From Bacillota bacterium (GTDB lineage Bacteria; Bacillota; Clostridia; Christensenellales; SZUA-584): 64,000 bases of DNA. Both the position numbers and the translations under genes were made by a program. The stretch spans positions 62,001 through 126,000 of the forward strand of contig JAEYOE010000033.1 in NCBI GenBank assembly GCA_023412005.1. The letters are read 5' to 3'. The first letter of the stretch is position 1. Each line of letters begins with the position of its first letter. Below the pieces are notes generated by a model. The model ran no database searches and was not told where the DNA came from. It saw nothing but the letters and a program-made list of their open reading frames with translations. This document shows positions 60,423-64,000 of the stretch, piece after piece.

Positions 60423-60923
60423 ATGGATTTTCGCAAAACGATCACATACGAGTTTTTTGATTATTATCATTATGGCCTGTATATCAAAAAGAATTTTTTG
60501 ATATTCTCATCATCAGTGGTCTTCTTTGCATGCTTTATTTTGCTGCTTGGCATATACAAAAGTTCATTCTCTTTTTTATCTGCTATTATTTGTTCAGTCG
60601 CTATGACTATTGTCTATATCGCTTTATACATATCCTATTTAAAGAAAAGCTATCAAAGGCTTTTCAAGCAAGACAGAATCGCTCAGATGTCGCGAGATAT
60701 TTTATTAGACGATATAGGCTTTCACTGCAACGGCGAGCTGCTCACCATGAGTTTGCCATGGCAGTATATAAAATTTACCGCAGAGACAAAACACATGTTC
60801 TGCTTCTTTATGTATTCTGGCTCAGGTTATATGATTCCTAAACGATTGCTGAATGCTGACGAGACTGCAGCGATATTGGAAATTATAAAAAAGAGATTCC
60901 CCAAGCAGGAAATCTCATCATAA
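60423..60923 (+). CDS. YcxB-like membrane protein (2 of 2)
   Basis: A 166-residue paralogue of the preceding gene: two membrane helices (about 27-45 and 52-72), then LLDDIGFHCNGELLTMSLPWQYIKFTAETKHMFCFFM and the PKRLLNADETAAILEII motif. Identity to the first copy is modest, so the duplication is old or they were acquired together. AAGGAG precedes ATG 60423. It converges with spoIIP, only nine bases between stop codons, and no clear terminator is seen. Confidence 0.72.
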   Translation: MDFRKTITYEFFDYYHYGLYIKKNFLIFSSSVVFFACFILLLGIYKSSFSFLSAIICSVAMTIVYIALYISYLKKSYQRLFKQDRIAQMSRDILLDDIGFHCNGELLTMSLPWQYIKFTAETKHMFCFFMYSGSGYMIPKRLLNADETAAILEIIKKRFPKQEISS

Positions 60924-60932
60924 GTCAATCAC

Positions 60933-62033
60933 TTACTCCCCTATCGCCACCACCTTGCTGATAGCCAGCGCCGCGTACTTCGCGGCGTTCTTTGCCTGCT
61001 CCAGCGCGTTCGCGTTATGCCCCACCTCAATCAGCAAACACATATCCGACACCTGCTGATTATACCGCCCCGTCTTCACGCGAATCGGGCGCGTAAACCC
61101 CTTGCAGATGCTCTCCAGCTCATTCGTCACCGCCAGCGCAAGCTTGTAGTTCGATTCATAGTTGGGCTTAATGCTATATTTTTCACCCGTGCCCACCACA
61201 AACATCATGCGGGCGCATTCATTTCCGTCCACCGTCACAAAATCCTTCTTGCCCGCCTCCACGTCGTTATACGCGTCGCGGTGTAAATCGATAAACACCC
61301 GCAGCGTCGGGTATTCCTTCGCGTATTTCTCCATGGTTTCAAGCGAGCGCGAATACGCGGTTTTCAGCGACGGCGGTTCATGGTTCGTCGTATCGTGCAG
61401 CACCGTATACCCGTAAGATTCCAGCTGCGCTTTCAGCACCTCGCCCACAGCCACTACCGAGCTGTCAAAGTCGTTGGTGCGCCATGCCCCCGCCTCCACG
61501 TATTCCTGACCCTCTATCTGACGGTAAGCCTCCAGCGTGTGCGTGTGGTAAATGAGCACCTGCGGCCCCGGCGTACCGATATGAAAATCCTTGGGTGCGT
61601 CATTCTTAAAATCAAGAATCTCCATTTTGATATTATCGGGCAGCACGTCGAAGTAAATGTCGCCCTGCTGCTGCGGCTGTTCCTCGTGCTCCGTCTCGCC
61701 GATTTCAACCTCATCAAGATCCAGCCCATAGATCACGGGCAGTTCGGTCCCGAGTATCAGCCGCGGGTCGATAATGCTGTCTTCAAAGGCGCTCTCGGCG
61801 CCCGATGCGTCAATACGGTTTTTATCCGGCAGCGCGGACGACCCGAGCGCGACGGCTTGCTGCGAATTATCCATTTGCAGTGTCATCACCGCCGACAGTA
61901 CAAGGCCAGTCAGTATGGCCACGATCAGCACGGCTTTAAATACAAATAAAGATTGGTGCCGCTTGATGCGGCGGGGTCTTGTGACGGAAATGGGCACATG
62001 GTGCATGTGCCCGTATCTTAAATTCTTCATCAT
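60933..62033 (-). CDS. spoIIP: Stage II sporulation protein P, paralogue 1
   Basis: A peptidoglycan amidase/endopeptidase of about 366 residues used with SpoIID and SpoIIM in engulfment of the forespore. A Lys/Arg-rich N-terminus and one membrane anchor (about residues 30-52) precede a linker and the catalytic domain: VLIYHTHTLEAY (zinc His and Glu), VFIDLHRDAY and a C-terminal LIEVGHNAN. ATG 62033 is supported by GAGGAG. It lies directly downstream of a second spoIIP and of gpr, the usual Clostridial order gpr-spoIIP. Confidence 0.93.
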   Translation of the reverse strand: MMKNLRYGHMHHVPISVTRPRRIKRHQSLFVFKAVLIVAILTGLVLSAVMTLQMDNSQQAVALGSSALPDKNRIDASGAESAFEDSIIDPRLILGTELPVIYGLDLDEVEIGETEHEEQPQQQGDIYFDVLPDNIKMEILDFKNDAPKDFHIGTPGPQVLIYHTHTLEAYRQIEGQEYVEAGAWRTNDFDSSVVAVGEVLKAQLESYGYTVLHDTTNHEPPSLKTAYSRSLETMEKYAKEYPTLRVFIDLHRDAYNDVEAGKKDFVTVDGNECARMMFVVGTGEKYSIKPNYESNYKLALAVTNELESICKGFTRPIRVKTGRYNQQVSDMCLLIEVGHNANALEQAKNAAKYAALAISKVVAIGE

Positions 62034-62090
62034 TTTGCACTCCTCATAAAACGTATGCAGAACGGAAAGCATATATACATATTGTGATAC

Positions 62091-63068
62091 TCAATCAATT
62101 GCCACCACGCGGCTTATCGCGAGCGCGGCATATTTAGCCGCATTTTTGGCTTGTTCAAGCGAGTTCGCGTTATGCCCCACCTCAATCAGCAAACACATAT
62201 CAGACACGTTCTGGTTATGGCTATGAGATTTAATGTAAATTGGGCGTGTGAACCCTTTGTGTATTTTCTCAAGTTCGTTTGTGATAGACTGTGCCAGTTT
62301 AAAGTTTGATTCGTAATCGGGCTTAATATCATACCCCAAGCCGTTATCTACCACGAACATCATGCGCGCGCATTCATTTCCGTCCACCGTCACAAAATCC
62401 TTCTTACCCGCCTCCATATCGTTATACGCATCGCGGTGCAAATCGATAAACACCCGCAGCGTCGGGTATTTCTTCGCGTATTTCTCCATTGTTTCAAGCG
62501 AGCGCGAATACGCGGTTTTGAGCGACGGCGGCTCATAATTCGTCGTGTCGTGCAGCACCATAAAGCCGTAAGATTCCAGCTCAGCTTCAAGCACCTCGCC
62601 CACAGCCACCACCGAGCAGTCAAAGTCTTTGGTGCGCCAAGAGCCTGCCTCTACATATTCCTGCCCTTCTATCTGGCGGTAGGCTTCCAGCGTGTGCGTG
62701 TGGTAAATCAACACCTGCGGCCCCCGTAAACCGACATGATATGCCTTTGGCCTATCATTGACAAATCCTAATATTTCCAGTTTGATATCGTCGGGCATTG
62801 AGTCGAAAATGATACCTTCCTGCCGTGTCTCTTCTTCTACGGATGCGCCAGTACGGTTGCTATCTGCCAGAAGACGCATCTGACCCGGTGCTGACACCTC
62901 CTCCGTTATCCCTCGGCTCAATGCAATATTGACCGAAAACGCCAAAAAGGCTATGAGCGCGAAAGCCGTCACAGCCTTATAAATGAGATTTTTCTTTTTT
63001 GGAATACGGCGAGGCTGATTTGACGGCATAGGCGTATAGACGATACGGCCGTTTTTTAATCTCTTCAT
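62091..63068 (-). CDS. spoIIP: Stage II sporulation protein P, paralogue 2
   Basis: A 325-residue SpoIIP with the same layout as the downstream gene: basic N-terminus, one membrane helix (about 28-50), short linker and catalytic domain with YHTHTLEAY, FIDLHRDAY and LIEVGHNAN. The linker is about 40 residues shorter than in paralogue 1. Long stretches of the catalytic domain are nearly identical in both protein and DNA, pointing to recent duplication or gene conversion. AGGAG precedes the ATG. It lies 57 bases before paralogue 1 and 60 after gpr, so all three may be co-transcribed late in sporulation. Confidence 0.92.
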   Translation of the reverse strand: MKRLKNGRIVYTPMPSNQPRRIPKKKNLIYKAVTAFALIAFLAFSVNIALSRGITEEVSAPGQMRLLADSNRTGASVEEETRQEGIIFDSMPDDIKLEILGFVNDRPKAYHVGLRGPQVLIYHTHTLEAYRQIEGQEYVEAGSWRTKDFDCSVVAVGEVLEAELESYGFMVLHDTTNYEPPSLKTAYSRSLETMEKYAKKYPTLRVFIDLHRDAYNDMEAGKKDFVTVDGNECARMMFVVDNGLGYDIKPDYESNFKLAQSITNELEKIHKGFTRPIYIKSHSHNQNVSDMCLLIEVGHNANSLEQAKNAAKYAALAISRVVAID

Positions 63069-63127
63069 GATTTTGCACTCCTGTCAAAAGATATGCTAAA
63101 ACATAAGAAGATATATCCGGCCATTGA

Positions 63128-64000
63128 TCAATGCATGTACCGCCGAACCTCAGCGATTGTCATGCTCTTGTTCAGCGATATGTTCAGCGCGTCCGCAATG
63201 ATGCGTGCCACATCCGACACCACCTTATCAATCTCCTTGGGTGTTACAATCATATCGGCCCCCTGCACATCCTTCATCGCATCGAGTATGCGCTGCATAC
63301 CGGGCTGCACGTTCACGTCAGTCGGCGTTTTCTCCATCGCTGTCTGCATCAGCTCCTCCGCAATGGTGGATGCGTATACAACGAGCGGCACACCAACCGC
63401 CAGCACGGGAACACCGAGCGACTCGTAATCAAGTGCTTTTCGTTTGTTACCGATGCCCGCGCCGGGCGCGATGCCTGTATCGGCAACTTGGATGGTGGTG
63501 CGCACGCGTTCAAGGCTGCGAGACGCGAGCGAATCCACCACGATGACGAGCGAAGGCTTCATGCGTTCCACCACGCCTTCAACCACCTCACCCGTTTCAA
63601 TGCCTGTGATGCCGAGCACACCGGGCGCAATGGCGCTCACATTGCCGATGCGCTCATCAATGCCCTCAGGAGCATATTCGTGAATGTGGCGTGTCACAAA
63701 CACCTCATCGCACACAGCAGGTCCCAGTGCGTCGGGTGTCACCATGCGGTTTCCCAACCCCACCACCAGCACCACGCCGTTCAGCGCATCGCCCGCCATG
63801 TTTCGTATCTCGGTGGCCAGCGCCATTGAGCAATGCTCGTCGAGCTCCATATCTCCCTGAGCCAGCTGTTCTGCCGAAATGGTAACGTAGATGCCTTTCT
63901 TTTTGCCGATTGCCTTTTCTCCCTCTTCGTTGAGAACCGTGACGCGCGAGCGATGCACGCCCGGCATCACCTCATCGTTTTGCACCTGCACACCGGGTAT
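63128..64000 (-). CDS. gpr: Germination protease (GPR), N-terminus beyond window
   Basis: The visible 290 residues belong to the spore protease that degrades small acid-soluble proteins at germination. VTVLNEEGEKAIGKKKGIYVTI, VVGLGNRMVTPDALGP, GIETGEV, VVDSLASRS and DTGIAPGAGIGNKRK with the catalytic acidic residues are typical. The open frame runs through the window end with IPGV, the expected sequence just inside the propeptide region, so the start lies past 64000. The gene heads a minus-strand group with two spoIIP genes. Confidence 0.93.
   Translation of the reverse strand: MPGVQVQNDEVMPGVHRSRVTVLNEEGEKAIGKKKGIYVTISAEQLAQGDMELDEHCSMALATEIRNMAGDALNGVVLVVGLGNRMVTPDALGPAVCDEVFVTRHIHEYAPEGIDERIGNVSAIAPGVLGITGIETGEVVEGVVERMKPSLVIVVDSLASRSLERVRTTIQVADTGIAPGAGIGNKRKALDYESLGVPVLAVGVPLVVYASTIAEELMQTAMEKTPTDVNVQPGMQRILDAMKDVQGADMIVTPKEIDKVVSDVARIIADALNISLNKSMTIAEVRRYMH

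Overview
The window reads as chromosome of an anaerobic, spore-forming member of the Clostridia (Firmicutes). Support: a germination protease gene next to two tandem spoIIP genes, an oxygen-sensitive class III ribonucleotide reductase (nrdDG) alongside a B12-dependent class II enzyme, a type III glutamine synthetase, a dockerin-bearing secreted protein, an LPxTG surface protein and strong AGGAGG-type ribosome binding sites. No species can be named from sequence alone. Base composition is mixed, with most core genes moderately G+C rich; one short island at 50.9-52.5 kb is clearly A+T rich.

Layout. 1-6745: the 3' end of trpE followed by trpG-D-C-F-B-A, then a DAHP synthase (aroF type) and a GNAT acetyltransferase, nearly all overlapping or a few bases apart. 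6882-11746: a small membrane protein, a secreted Ig-like/dockerin/NlpC-P60 protein, a tryptophanase/tyrosine phenol-lyase-like enzyme with altered active-site residues, a tRNA-Ser(GCU) gene with a perfect promoter, and a nucleotidyltransferase. 11924-15227 (minus): response regulator, histidine kinase and an exported protein of unknown function. 15681-24603 (minus): an LRR/SprB/BIG2 surface protein, nrdDG and glnN. 24912-32356: VOC protein with divergent XRE regulator, L,D-transpeptidase, aldo-keto reductase, GyrI-like protein, a Cys-rich protein behind a possible attenuator leader, and a GH5 glycosidase divergent from an AraC regulator. 32436-43252 (minus): a giant BspA-type surface protein, a MalT/LuxR-type regulator and a vWA/LPQTG surface protein whose signal peptide is out of frame. 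43587-50727 (minus): guaA-guaB, a PfkB sugar kinase, an RNA methyltransferase-like protein and murG. 50892-52512: a satD-DUF3307 cassette flanked by 29-bp-periodic palindromes. 52532-60923: a Met/Gly-rich repeat protein and divergent partner, a DUF1295 membrane enzyme, an orphan anti-sigma-like protein, nrdJ, murI and three small membrane proteins. 60933-64000 (minus): two spoIIP genes and gpr (cut by the window end).

How it fits together. Chorismate entry (DAHP synthase) and the whole tryptophan branch are co-transcribed. The two ribonucleotide reductases each carry a pair of NrdR-like boxes at their promoters, suggesting common control. Several large exported proteins share modules, pointing to recombination among surface genes. 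Intergenic spaces carry at least two families of dispersed palindromic repeats. The most interesting region is the satD-DUF3307 pair: its first protein shows the spacing and motifs of a class III nucleotide-cyclase-like fold plus a C-terminal helix-turn-helix, its second is a membrane protein, and the pair is bracketed by an unusual operator-like array.
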